Position numbers and translations under genes: made by a program. Shown here in pieces: positions 26,249 to 34,165 of a stretch of 64,000 nt of DNA. Below the pieces are notes generated by a model that saw only the letters and a program-made list of their open reading frames with translations, was not told the DNA's origin and searched no databases. The DNA comes from PCRC01 sp040384665. Its GTDB lineage: Bacteria; Pseudomonadota; Gammaproteobacteria; Burkholderiales; Burkholderiaceae_C. How positions within the stretch are numbered: the first letter of the stretch is position 1; each line of letters starts with the position of its first letter. Location: the NCBI GenBank assembly GCA_040384665.1, contig JAZKIY010000013.1, positions 15,673-79,672 of the forward strand, written 5' to 3'.

Positions 26249-26659
26249 TCAGCGGCTGCGGCGGGCGTCCAGGCTCCAGGCACCGGCGCCCCAGGCGGCC
26301 AGCGTCAGCAGGCCACCCACCACCGCGATGTTCTTGAAGAACATCAGCTGCTGCACCATTTGCTGGTCGGCCGGCAGCGCCCAGTAATTGTGGAACACCA
26401 CGCTCGCTGCGAGCGTGAACAGCGCCAGGCCCAGCGCCGCGAAACGGGTGCCAAAGCCGGCGATCAGCGCCAGGCCACCGCCCACTTCCACCACGATGGC
26501 CACCAGCGCGCCCACCTCGGGCAGCGGCAGGCCTTTGGAGGCGATGTAGCCCACCGTGCCGGCGTAGCCGCCGATCTTGGCAATGCCGGCGGGCAGGAAC
26601 AGCAAGGCCAGCAGCAGGCGGCCGACCAGGGACAAGGGGTTTTGCAGGGCGGTGAACAT
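26249..26659 (-). CDS. DoxX family membrane protein
   Basis: A 136-residue protein with four predicted helices: LVGRLLLALLFLPAGIAKI, VGALVAIVVEVGGGLALIAG, FAALGLALFTLAASVVF and FFKNIAVVGGLLTLAAWGAG. FKNIAVVGGLL and the early LPAGIAKI are DoxX/YphA hallmarks. Members are small inner-membrane proteins that often sit beside oxidoreductases; no biochemical role can be fixed. It lies 45 nt downstream of the second pirin gene, in the same direction. Confidence 0.9.
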   Translation of the reverse strand: MFTALQNPLSLVGRLLLALLFLPAGIAKIGGYAGTVGYIASKGLPLPEVGALVAIVVEVGGGLALIAGFGTRFAALGLALFTLAASVVFHNYWALPADQQMVQQLMFFKNIAVVGGLLTLAAWGAGAWSLDARRSR

Positions 26660-26704
26660 GGGGAATCTCCTCGGTTGTGACAGGGTTGGCAGGGGTTGGA
26701 AAAA

Positions 26705-27424
26705 TCAGGGGGCCAGGTCAAACACCAGCACTTCGGCATCGCTGCCGCCGTCCAGTGTCAACCGGTCTTCGTGGGACAGCAAGGCCGCGTCACCGCCCGC
26801 CAGGCGCTGGCCATTGACGTTGAGCGTGCCGCGCACCAGGTGCACATAGGCCTTGCGGGCGGGGTCCAGCGCCAGCGTGGTGGCCTCGGTGCCGTCGAAC
26901 AGGCCCGCGTACAGCCGCGCATCGGCATGGACTGTCACCGCGCCGTCGGCACCTTCGGGCGCCGCCACCAACTGCAAGCGCCCGCGCTTGTCGGCCTCGG
27001 CAAAGGTCTTTTGCTCGTAGCTGGCGGGAGTGCCGGTCACGTTGGGCTCGATCCAGATCTGCAGAAAGTGCGCAGGCTGGTCCTGGGCGTGGTTGAACTC
27101 GCTGTGCCGCACGCCATTGCCAGCGCTCATGCGCTGCACGTCGCCCGGCGGGATGACGCCCGCTGCGCCACCGGCACTGCCGTTGCCCAGGCTGTCCTTG
27201 TGCGCCAGCGCGCCGCTCAGCACGTAGCTGATGATTTCCATGTCGCGGTGGCCGTGGGTGCCAAAACCGGTGCCCGGGGCAATGCGGTCTTCGTTGATCA
27301 CACGCAGGTTGCCCCAGCCCATGTGGGCCGCGTCGTGGTAACCGGCGAAAGAGAAGCTGTGGAAAGACTTCAGCCAGCCGTGGTCGGCGTAGCCCCGGTC
27401 CTGTGATGCGCGCAGTGTCAGCAT
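26705..27424 (-). CDS. Pirin family protein (YhaK/YhhW type)
   Basis: A 239-residue bicupin. HSFSFAGYHDAAHMGWGNLRVINEDRI, GTHGHRDMEIISYVLSGAL and GVRHSEFNH carry the metal-binding His/Glu set of YhhW-like pirins with quercetin 2,3-dioxygenase activity in some members. The ATG is set by AAGGAGCC just upstream; the open frame beyond it runs antisense through the LysR gene and is not coding. First gene of the minus-strand cluster, divergent from the LysR gene with a palindrome in the shared intergenic region, so it is the likely LysR target. Confidence 0.92.
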   Translation of the reverse strand: MLTLRASQDRGYADHGWLKSFHSFSFAGYHDAAHMGWGNLRVINEDRIAPGTGFGTHGHRDMEIISYVLSGALAHKDSLGNGSAGGAAGVIPPGDVQRMSAGNGVRHSEFNHAQDQPAHFLQIWIEPNVTGTPASYEQKTFAEADKRGRLQLVAAPEGADGAVTVHADARLYAGLFDGTEATTLALDPARKAYVHLVRGTLNVNGQRLAGGDAALLSHEDRLTLDGGSDAEVLVFDLAP

Positions 27425-27523
27425 GGTGGCTCCTTGTCTGGGTGGGCGGGCCGATGTGGCTTCCCGATGGCTGAACTTTAGGCCGCCCAACCCCTTTTGC
27501 AGTGCAACGGTTTTGATGGCATC

Positions 27524-27540
27524 ATTCAAATAATTTGAAT
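27524..27540. promoter_or_regulatory. LysR-type operator palindrome
   Basis: ATTCAAAT-A-ATTTGAAT is a perfect 8+1+8 palindrome and contains a T-N11-A core (TCAAATAATTTGA), the standard LysR-type binding-site form. It lies 14 nt before the LysR start and about 100 nt before the start of the divergent pirin gene, a layout expected for autorepression plus control of the target. Confidence 0.75.
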
Positions 27541-27553
27541 AATTGAGCGGCCA

Positions 27554-28495
27554 ATGCCCACACCCCGCGACGCCCTGACGCCCGACGCGCTCACCATGAT
27601 CCAGGCGATTGCCAGCAGCGGCAGTTTTGCCGCCGCCGCCCGCCAGGCCGGCATGGTGCCCAGCGCGCTGACCTACCGGGTGCGGCAGATCGAGGACGCG
27701 CTTGACGTGCTGCTGTTCGACCGCAGCGCCCGCCAGGCCCGCCTGACCGAAGCCGGCGCCGAACTGCTGCGCGAAGGCCAGCGCCTGCTGGCCGACATGG
27801 ACGCCGTGGCCAACCGCGTCAAGCGGGTGGCCACCGGCTGGGAGCCGCAGCTCACCGTGGCGGTGGACAGCATCATTTCCCGCGACACGGTGCTGGAGCT
27901 GTGCGAGGCCTTCTTCGCGCTGAACCCGCCGACCCGCGTGCGCATCCGCAGCGAAGCGCTGTCGGGCACGCTGGAGACGCTCATCTCCGGCCAGGCCGAC
28001 CTCGCCATCGGCGGCGTGCTCGCGCCCGACACCGGCAGCACCATCCTCAGCGAACCCCTGGGCAATGTGGCCTTTGTTTACGTGGTGGCCCCCCACCACC
28101 CGCTGGCCGGCGCTGCCGAGCCGATTCCCGACGCCGTGCTGCAGCAGCACCGCGCGGTGGCGGTGGCCGACTCGGTGCAGCGCGGCGGCGGCGTGACGGT
28201 GGGCCTGCTGGGCGGGCAGGACGTGTTCACCGTGCCCAGCATGACGGCCAAGCTTGAAGCCCAGCTGCGTGGCCTGGGCGGCGGTTTCCTGCCCGAATTC
28301 ATGGTCCGGCCCTATGTGGCCAGTGGCCGGCTGGTGGCCAAGGCGGTGGCTCGGCCCGACCGGCAGACGCGCGTGCGCTACGCCTGGCGGCAAGCCCCCG
28401 GCACCCAGCCCGGCCGCGCACTGGGCTGGTGGCTGGCCCAACTGCAAAAACCGGCCACACGCGCCGCGCTGCTGGAGCGGCAACAGACGTTCTAG
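27554..28495 (+). CDS. LysR family transcriptional regulator
   Basis: A 313-residue LTTR. The N-terminal winged helix-turn-helix (~12-70) has SGSFAAAARQAGMVPSALTY and VRQIEDALDVLLFDRSAR; the effector domain follows (LTVAVDSIISRDTVLELCEA ... DLAIGGVLAP). It resembles LTTRs divergent to pirin or dioxygenase genes. The divergent pirin-DoxX-flavodoxin-pirin cluster and the shared palindrome suggest it regulates them; the inducer is unknown. Confidence 0.92.
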   Translation: MPTPRDALTPDALTMIQAIASSGSFAAAARQAGMVPSALTYRVRQIEDALDVLLFDRSARQARLTEAGAELLREGQRLLADMDAVANRVKRVATGWEPQLTVAVDSIISRDTVLELCEAFFALNPPTRVRIRSEALSGTLETLISGQADLAIGGVLAPDTGSTILSEPLGNVAFVYVVAPHHPLAGAAEPIPDAVLQQHRAVAVADSVQRGGGVTVGLLGGQDVFTVPSMTAKLEAQLRGLGGGFLPEFMVRPYVASGRLVAKAVARPDRQTRVRYAWRQAPGTQPGRALGWWLAQLQKPATRAALLERQQTF

Positions 28496-28574
28496 CCGGC
28501 GTCTGGCAAGTGGGCTGCGAGTGCGTGTAGAGTCCGCCTGAGCGACCATAACAACGACCAACAAAGACAACCGC

Positions 28575-29651
28575 ATGCCCAAAGCCTCCATCCCCCCTGC
28601 CACGTTCACCCCGCGCCACTTTGCCGTCATTGGCGGTGGCATGGCTGGCATCGCCTGCGCCCGCACCTTGCTGCAGGCCGGCCACCAGGTCACCGTGTTC
28701 GAGAAAAGCGCCGGCTTCGGTGGCCGCATGGCCACCCGCCAGACGGTGTTTGGCAGCTTTGACCACGGCGCCCAGTACTTCACCGTGCGCGACGACCGCT
28801 TCGCCCAGGCGCTGGCCACCAGCCCCAAGGTGAGCAAGCCCTGGAGCGCCACCACCGTGCGCGTGCTCGACGCTTTTGGCCGCGTGGCCGCCGCCGGCCT
28901 GCCCGCCCGCGAGCCGCATTGGGTGGCCGTGCCCAGCATGAACGGGCTGGTGAAACACTGGGCACAGCCCCTGGCCAGTGCCGGCCACGTCCGTTTGCAA
29001 ACCCGTGTGGTCGCCATGGAGCGCGACGCGATGAACCCGAAGCGCTGGCAACTGCGCACCGAAGACACCTCCGCCGAACCCGGCCAGCATGTGGAAGCCG
29101 GCTTTGACGCGGTGCTGCTGGCCATCCCCAGCGTGCAGGCGCACGCCCTGCTCGTCGCGTCCGACACCGCGCCCCGCATGGCCAGTGCCATCGCCAAGGT
29201 CGGCGTCGCCCCCTGCTGGACGCTGATGCTGGCCTTCCCACAGGCCTCGCAGCCCAACCTATCGCACCTTGGCCCGCAGTGGAACGCCGCCCGCAGCACG
29301 CACCACCGCATCGCCTGGGTGGCGCGCGAGTCGTCCAAGCCAGGCCGGGGCAGCGTGGAGCGCTGGACGGTGCAGGCCAGTGCCGCGTGGTCGCACGAGC
29401 ACCTGGAAGACGACGCACCGCGCGTGCAGGCCAAACTGATCAAGGCCTTCTCCGAAGTCACCGGCATCCGCGCCGAACCGGCCCACGCGGCGGTGCACCG
29501 CTGGCGCTACGCGCAGACCACCCAGCCGCTGGGCGAGTCGCACCTGTGGAACGCCAAGCTGGGCATCGGCGTGTGCGGCGACTGGTGTTTGGGCCACCGG
29601 GTGGAAAACGCGTTTGTATCGGGCCTGGAACTGGCCCTCGCAGCCCTCTGA
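28575..29651 (+). CDS. FAD/NAD(P)-dependent oxidoreductase (renalase-like amine oxidase fold)
   Basis: A 358-residue flavoprotein. The Rossmann dinucleotide motif is FAVIGGGMAGIACARTLL followed by VTVFEKSAGFGGRMATR, and FDHGAQYFTVRD is a hallmark of renalase-like proteins. The C-terminus GIGVCGDWCLGHRVENAFVSG closes the FAD site. Bacterial renalase-like enzymes oxidise aberrant dihydro-NAD(P) isomers; other substrates are possible. It starts 80 nt after the LysR gene and ends 9 nt before gluQ. Confidence 0.85.
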   Translation: MPKASIPPATFTPRHFAVIGGGMAGIACARTLLQAGHQVTVFEKSAGFGGRMATRQTVFGSFDHGAQYFTVRDDRFAQALATSPKVSKPWSATTVRVLDAFGRVAAAGLPAREPHWVAVPSMNGLVKHWAQPLASAGHVRLQTRVVAMERDAMNPKRWQLRTEDTSAEPGQHVEAGFDAVLLAIPSVQAHALLVASDTAPRMASAIAKVGVAPCWTLMLAFPQASQPNLSHLGPQWNAARSTHHRIAWVARESSKPGRGSVERWTVQASAAWSHEHLEDDAPRVQAKLIKAFSEVTGIRAEPAHAAVHRWRYAQTTQPLGESHLWNAKLGIGVCGDWCLGHRVENAFVSGLELALAAL

Positions 29652-29660
29652 ACAGGGCCC

Positions 29661-30647
29661 ATGGGCGGGTCTGCCTACACCGGCCGCTTCGCGCCCTCGC
29701 CCACCGGCCCGCTGCACGCCGGCTCGCTGGTGGCGGCGCTGGCCAGCTGGCTGGACGCGCGGTCCCATGGCGGGCGCTGGCTGGTGCGCATCGAAGACAT
29801 CGACACCCCGCGCTGCGTCACCGGCTCGGCCGGCCACATCCTGCGCCAGCTCGCCAGCTGCGGCCTGGCGCCGGACGCTGAACCGGTCTACCAGTCGGCT
29901 CGGGGGGCGTTGTACCAAGCTGCGCTGGACCAGCTGGCCGCCAGCGGGCACGCCTACCGCTGCGCCTGCTCACGCAAAGACATTGAAGACGCCCTCGCGG
30001 CCGCCGGCCGGCCGCGCCCGCGCCATGGCGAACTGGTCTACCCCGGCACCTGCCGTTGGGGCCTGCAGGGCCGCCCGGCACGCTCCTGGCGCTTCCTGAC
30101 CACAGTTTTTAAGCCAAATCGGCCTCAAGCCTTAGTCGAACCTGGCGATTCAGCTCCTGTTTCAATAGCAAACCAGGCGGTTCACTGGGTGGACCGCCGG
30201 CTGGGCCCGCAGGCGCAAGACGTGTCGGCCGAGGTGGGCGACTTCGTGCTGCACCGCGCGGCCGACGGCCTCTGGGCCTACCAGCTCGCGGTGGTGGTGG
30301 ACGACGCGGCACAAGGCATCACGCAGGTGGTGCGCGGGGCGGACCTGGCCGACAACACGCCCCGGCAAATCCTGCTGCAGCGCGCGCTCGGCCTGCCCAC
30401 ACCGGGCTATCTGCACACCCCGCTGGTCAACGGCATCGACGGCCACAAGCTCTCCAAACAGAACGGTGCTCTGCCGCTGGACACCACCACGCCGCAGGCC
30501 GTGGCCCGCACGCTGGACGCCGCCGCGCAGGCGCTGGGTTTGCCCCCGGCCGATTGGCCCAAGCGCGCCCTGAGCGCCACCGACCACGCCGATGCCCTGC
30601 AGCGCTGGGTGGCCGCCTGGCGGGGTCTCTACAATCCAACCCCGTGA
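29661..30647 (+). CDS. gluQ: Glutamyl-Q tRNA(Asp) synthetase, with repeat-derived insertion
   Basis: A 328-residue class I aaRS paralogue that attaches glutamate to queuosine in tRNA(Asp). It has GRFAPSPTGPLHAGSLVAAL (HIGH equivalent HAGS), the zinc site CACS...YPGTCR and the KMSKS-like KLSKQNG, but no anticodon-binding domain, as expected. Residues ~147-170 (FKPNRPQALVEPGDSAPVSI) derive from repeat copy C and interrupt the usual link between RSWRFLTT and AVHWVDRRLGPQAQD. Flanking motifs are intact and in frame, so the protein is probably functional with an extra loop. The stop overlaps the trmB start. Confidence 0.93.
   Translation: MGGSAYTGRFAPSPTGPLHAGSLVAALASWLDARSHGGRWLVRIEDIDTPRCVTGSAGHILRQLASCGLAPDAEPVYQSARGALYQAALDQLAASGHAYRCACSRKDIEDALAAAGRPRPRHGELVYPGTCRWGLQGRPARSWRFLTTVFKPNRPQALVEPGDSAPVSIANQAVHWVDRRLGPQAQDVSAEVGDFVLHRAADGLWAYQLAVVVDDAAQGITQVVRGADLADNTPRQILLQRALGLPTPGYLHTPLVNGIDGHKLSKQNGALPLDTTTPQAVARTLDAAAQALGLPPADWPKRALSATDHADALQRWVAAWRGLYNPTP
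30106..30170 (+). repeat. Dispersed repeat copy C, in frame inside gluQ
   Basis: This is the best-preserved copy and the reference for the family: TTTTTAAGCCAAATCGGCC, then TCAAGCCTTAGTCGAACCTG, then GCGATTCAGCTCCTGTTTC and AATAGCA. Its base composition is clearly more AT-rich than the flanking gluQ sequence. Read on the plus strand it gives FKPNRPQALVEP without a stop. Confidence 0.8.
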
Positions 30648-31402
30648 ACGACACCCCTTCCCTGCCGCCGGTCAACACCCCACCGGCCACCGCGCCCACC
30701 GGCATCAAGCCCGGCGTGACGCACCCCAAAACCATCAAGAGCTTTGTCCGCCGCGCCGGCCGCACCACCACCGGCCAGGCCAAGGCGTTTGAAGACCTGG
30801 GCCCGCTGTATGTGATGCCCTACGCCAGCCAACCGCTGGACCTGGCCGCCGCCTTTGGCCGCAGCGCCCCGACGGTGCTGGAAATTGGCTTTGGCATGGG
30901 CGAGGCCACGGCCCACATCGCGGCGCTGATGCCGGAGACCAACTTTCTGTGCTGCGAGGTGCACCAGCCCGGCGTGGGTGCGCTGCTCAAGCGCATTGGC
31001 GAACAGGGGCTGACCAACATCCGCATCGTCTCGCACGACGCGGTCGAGCTGATGGACCACATGCTGACGCCCGGCCAGCTCGACGGCATCCACCTGTTTT
31101 TCCCCGACCCCTGGCACAAGAAAAAACACAACAAGCGCCGCCTGATCCAGCCGCCGCTGGTCGCGCGCCTGGCCACGCGGCTCAAGCCCGGCGGCTACCT
31201 GCACTGCGCCACCGACTGGCAGCCCTATGCCCAGCAAATGCTGGCCGTGCTCTCGGCCGAGCCACTGCTGGCCAACAGCGTGGCCCCGTATGAAGGCGAG
31301 GGCTACGCCCCCAAGCCCCATTACCGGCCGCTGACCAAGTTTGAAAACCGTGGCCTGAAACTCGGTCATGGCGTGTGGGACCTGGTGTTCCTGCGCCGCT
31401 GA
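30644..31402 (+). CDS. trmB: tRNA (guanine-N7)-methyltransferase
   Basis: A 252-residue SAM enzyme forming m7G46 in tRNA. VLEIGFGMGEATAHIA is the SAM loop, and HLFFPDPWHKKKHNKRR is the TrmB signature with the catalytic region; PLTKFENRGLKLGHGVWDL ends the domain. The GTG at 30644 overlaps the gluQ stop. A Pro/Thr-rich N-terminal tail of ~25 residues precedes the conserved KTIKSFVRRAGRTT start. Pairing with gluQ and a pseudouridine synthase makes this a small RNA-modification operon. Confidence 0.95.
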   Translation: MNDTPSLPPVNTPPATAPTGIKPGVTHPKTIKSFVRRAGRTTTGQAKAFEDLGPLYVMPYASQPLDLAAAFGRSAPTVLEIGFGMGEATAHIAALMPETNFLCCEVHQPGVGALLKRIGEQGLTNIRIVSHDAVELMDHMLTPGQLDGIHLFFPDPWHKKKHNKRRLIQPPLVARLATRLKPGGYLHCATDWQPYAQQMLAVLSAEPLLANSVAPYEGEGYAPKPHYRPLTKFENRGLKLGHGVWDLVFLRR

Positions 31403-31404
31403 GC

Positions 31405-32319
31405 GTGCACACGCCACCGCAGCCACCACAACCGTTGCCCACCCGCGACGGCGTGGGTGCCAGCTGCGTGGCCCTGCCCCCCGGGCTGTGGCCCACGGTG
31501 GCCGCTTTCCTGACCGAGCGCTTTGGGGCCATCGCCCCGGCCGTGTGGCAGCAGCGCATGGCGCAGGGCGAGGTGGTGGACGAACACGGCGTGGCCGTCA
31601 CCGCCAGCCGGCCCTACCAGCCGCACCTGCGGGTCTACTACTACCGCGCGCTGGACGTGGAGCCGCGCATCCCGTTTGACGAGTTCGTGGTGTTCCAGGA
31701 CGAGCACATCGTGGTGGCCGACAAACCGCACTTTCTGCCGGTCACACCCAGTGGCCGCTACCTGCAAGAGACGCTGCTGGTGCGGCTGAAGCGCCGGCTC
31801 GGCATGGACACGCTGGCGCCCATGCACCGGCTGGACCGCGAAACCGCCGGGCTGGTGCTGTTCGCGGTGCAGCCGGCCACCCGCGGTGCCTACCATGGCG
31901 TGTTCATGCAGCACACGGTGGAGAAGCGCTACGAGGCGGTCGCCGCCTGGCGCAGCGACGTGGCGCTGCCGCTCACACGCCACAGCCGCATCGAAGAAGG
32001 CGACCGTTTTTTCTACCAGCGCGAGGTGCCGGGCGCGCCCAATGCCACCACCCACGTCGAACTGCTGGCGCGCCACGGTGCGTTGGGCCGCTACCGGCTC
32101 ACGCCGGTCACCGGCAAACAGCACCAGCTGCGGGTGCACATGAACGCGCTTGGCCTGCCGCTGCTGGGCGACCGTTTCTACCCAGACGTGCAGGACATCC
32201 CGGTGGACGACTTCAGCGCCCCGCTGCAGCTGCTGGCGCGCTCACTCGCCTTCACCGACCCGGTGACCGGCCAGCCGCGCTACTTTGAGAGCACCCGGCG
32301 GCTGGCGGCCTTGCCGTGA
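31405..32319 (+). CDS. RluA-family RNA pseudouridine synthase
   Basis: About 304 residues. The catalytic motif MHRLDRETAGLVLFAVQP has the Asp of RluA-type synthases; DEHIVVADKPHFLPVTPSGR and TGKQHQLRVHMNALGLPLLGDRFYP are the flanking conserved blocks. The N-terminal QGEVVDEHGVAV region resembles a reduced S4-like domain. The target (rRNA or tRNA) cannot be told. A GTG at 31405, 2 nt after the trmB stop, is the likely start; an ATG at 31558 would remove the N-terminal region. It ends exactly where the convergent transglutaminase gene ends. Confidence 0.88.
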   Translation: MHTPPQPPQPLPTRDGVGASCVALPPGLWPTVAAFLTERFGAIAPAVWQQRMAQGEVVDEHGVAVTASRPYQPHLRVYYYRALDVEPRIPFDEFVVFQDEHIVVADKPHFLPVTPSGRYLQETLLVRLKRRLGMDTLAPMHRLDRETAGLVLFAVQPATRGAYHGVFMQHTVEKRYEAVAAWRSDVALPLTRHSRIEEGDRFFYQREVPGAPNATTHVELLARHGALGRYRLTPVTGKQHQLRVHMNALGLPLLGDRFYPDVQDIPVDDFSAPLQLLARSLAFTDPVTGQPRYFESTRRLAALP

Positions 32320-33435
32320 TCAGGCCTTGATTTCGCGCGCGCTGATCTGGTACTTGAAGTCGTCCGGCGCGTAAGAGTCGAACCGGCCTTCGGCGTTTTC
32401 GGCCGTGGGGTACATGAAGAAGCCGAGCTTGGGGCCGGTGGTGTGGGGCAGTGCCACGTCGTGCGCGGTGTTCCAGCCCAGCCAGTTGCCTTCCCAGCCG
32501 CCGAACAGCGCGCTGTTCACCGGTGCCACCACCGGGTGCTGGGTGGTCTTGATCCACTCCGGCGTTTCCAGGCGCATCACCTTGGCCACATCGGCCGGGT
32601 CCATCGCCACCCAGCCGTGGTCTTTCAGGAACACCTCGGCACGGCAGTGCTGCGCGCCCTTCAGGCTGGCGGGGTTGCCGCTCAGCTCCTTGTAACCAAA
32701 CTCGGAACGCACCAGGCGGATGCCGTACACGTCGCGCGCCGGGATGCCGATGGAACGGCACAGGCCGACGTAAAGCGCGTTCAGGTCAGCGCACTTGCCG
32801 CCCAGGTTGCGCGTCTCCAGCATGGTCTTGATGTCGCCTTCGCCGCAGCCGCGCACCTTCGGTTCGCGGTAGGTGTTGTTCACCACCCAGTCGTACAGCG
32901 CGCGGGCCTTGTCCACGTCGGTGCGGGCGCCCTGGGTGGCGGCCAGGGCGGTCTCGCGCACGATGCCGTCGGTCGGCAGCAGCGCGGTGGCCTGGGTCCA
33001 GTAGGCGCGGTCGGCGGCGTCCAGCGTGGCCGGTTGCTTGCGCGACCAGTCCACCGCGCGGTTTTGCGTCAACACCCGGCTGGTGATTTCCACAAAAGGC
33101 TGCGCTTCCGACACGGCGAACTCGGCGTAGAGCATCTTCACGCCCTGTTTGTCGTCGTCGGTCATGCGGGCCTGGCCGTTGCTGGAGAACGCGCTTTCCA
33201 GCGACTGCTGGTAGTCGGTGTTGACCGATGGCACCGGCAACCAGACCTTGGTCACGCCCTGGGGTTTGACAATGTCCACCCGGGTGGTGACCTCAAAGGT
33301 GCGCCAGCTGCCGGGCTGGGGGGTGAAGCGGCGCTCGGCGGCGGCCGGCGTCTGCGCAAAGTGGATGGCGGGGAAAGCGGCGCCCAGCAGGGCAGCGGCG
33401 GAATTTTTGAGAAAAGCGCGGCGAACGGCGGTCAT
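32320..33435 (-). CDS. Exported transglutaminase-like protein (Tat signal)
   Basis: A 371-residue protein. MTAVRRAFLKNSAAALLGAA is a twin-arginine signal (RRAFLK). The transglutaminase core has the catalytic Cys in NLGGKCADLNALYVGLCRS, the His in GAQHCRAEVFLKDHGW and the Asp in VAMDPADV. Such proteins act as cysteine peptidases or amidases in the periplasm; the substrate is unknown. GGAG precedes the ATG at 33435. It is convergent with the pseudouridine synthase without any gap, and a TlpA-like gene lies upstream in the same direction. Confidence 0.9.
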   Translation of the reverse strand: MTAVRRAFLKNSAAALLGAAFPAIHFAQTPAAAERRFTPQPGSWRTFEVTTRVDIVKPQGVTKVWLPVPSVNTDYQQSLESAFSSNGQARMTDDDKQGVKMLYAEFAVSEAQPFVEITSRVLTQNRAVDWSRKQPATLDAADRAYWTQATALLPTDGIVRETALAATQGARTDVDKARALYDWVVNNTYREPKVRGCGEGDIKTMLETRNLGGKCADLNALYVGLCRSIGIPARDVYGIRLVRSEFGYKELSGNPASLKGAQHCRAEVFLKDHGWVAMDPADVAKVMRLETPEWIKTTQHPVVAPVNSALFGGWEGNWLGWNTAHDVALPHTTGPKLGFFMYPTAENAEGRFDSYAPDDFKYQISAREIKA

Positions 33436-33573
33436 GAAGAGAGCTCCGGGTAGGGGGTAGAAGGCAGGTGTCGCGGCAAGTGAAGGTGCCCCGAGGTCGC
33501 CCACGCCAGGCCACAGGCCCGGTGCGCTGCGGATTATCGCAGCCGCGGGGTGTTGTGGCCCGCCCGCCGGGAC

Positions 33574-34113
33574 TCAGGCGGCGTTGGCCGACGCGGGCTT
33601 GGCCGGCAGCAGCGGCTTGACCCAGGCCTGCGCTTCGGCGCCGGTCCAGTCCAGCTCGCCGCGGATGCGCCGGCTCGGCTGGCCGTCGGCCGCCACCAGC
33701 ACACTGGTGGGAAACACGTTCACGTTCCAGGCTTTGGTGATGGCGCCGTCGGTGTCCAGCAGCACCGGCAGGCGCAGCCCGTTGGTCTGCACAAACCGGC
33801 TCACCTTGGCCGCCGATTCGCGCACGTTGACGCACAGCACCACCAGCCGGTCAGGGCCATGCTGCTCGGCCAGGGCCTGCATGCTGGGCAACTCGGCCAG
33901 GCAGGGCGGGCACCAGGTGGCCCAGAAATTCACCAGCACCGCGCGGCCCTGCAAACCGGCCAGGTCCCAGCTGCGCCCGGCCAGGTCATTGGCCCGCAAC
34001 GCCGGCGCGGGCAAGCCTGTGGGCCAGGGCACGGCGTCGGCGCGGGCGCCCAGCGGCAGCAGGCTGGCCGTCGCCAGCGACACGGGAGCGGCAAGGAAAT
34101 GGCGGCGTTGCAT
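33574..34113 (-). CDS. TlpA-like periplasmic thioredoxin
   Basis: A 179-residue protein. MQRRHFLAAPVSLATASLLP is a short Tat-like or Sec signal. The thioredoxin/AhpC-TSA fold follows with the redox motif FWATWCPPCLAELP and the cis-Pro loop NVFPTSVLV. Likely a membrane-near periplasmic thiol reductase (TlpA/ResA class). It could serve cytochrome c maturation or the neighbouring exported enzyme, which is inference from position. Divergent from dnaG with only 52 nt between starts. Confidence 0.9.
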   Translation of the reverse strand: MQRRHFLAAPVSLATASLLPLGARADAVPWPTGLPAPALRANDLAGRSWDLAGLQGRAVLVNFWATWCPPCLAELPSMQALAEQHGPDRLVVLCVNVRESAAKVSRFVQTNGLRLPVLLDTDGAITKAWNVNVFPTSVLVAADGQPSRRIRGELDWTGAEAQAWVKPLLPAKPASANAA

Positions 34114-34165
34114 GCGCCATTGTGACCGGCGCCCGGGGCCTTGGTTCCACTGCGACAATGCGCCC

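Noticed and set aside
27425..29467. Upstream extension of the second pirin frame to about 920 codons
   Set aside because: The extension is antisense to the LysR and oxidoreductase genes. AAGGAGCC before the ATG at 27424 fixes the true start.
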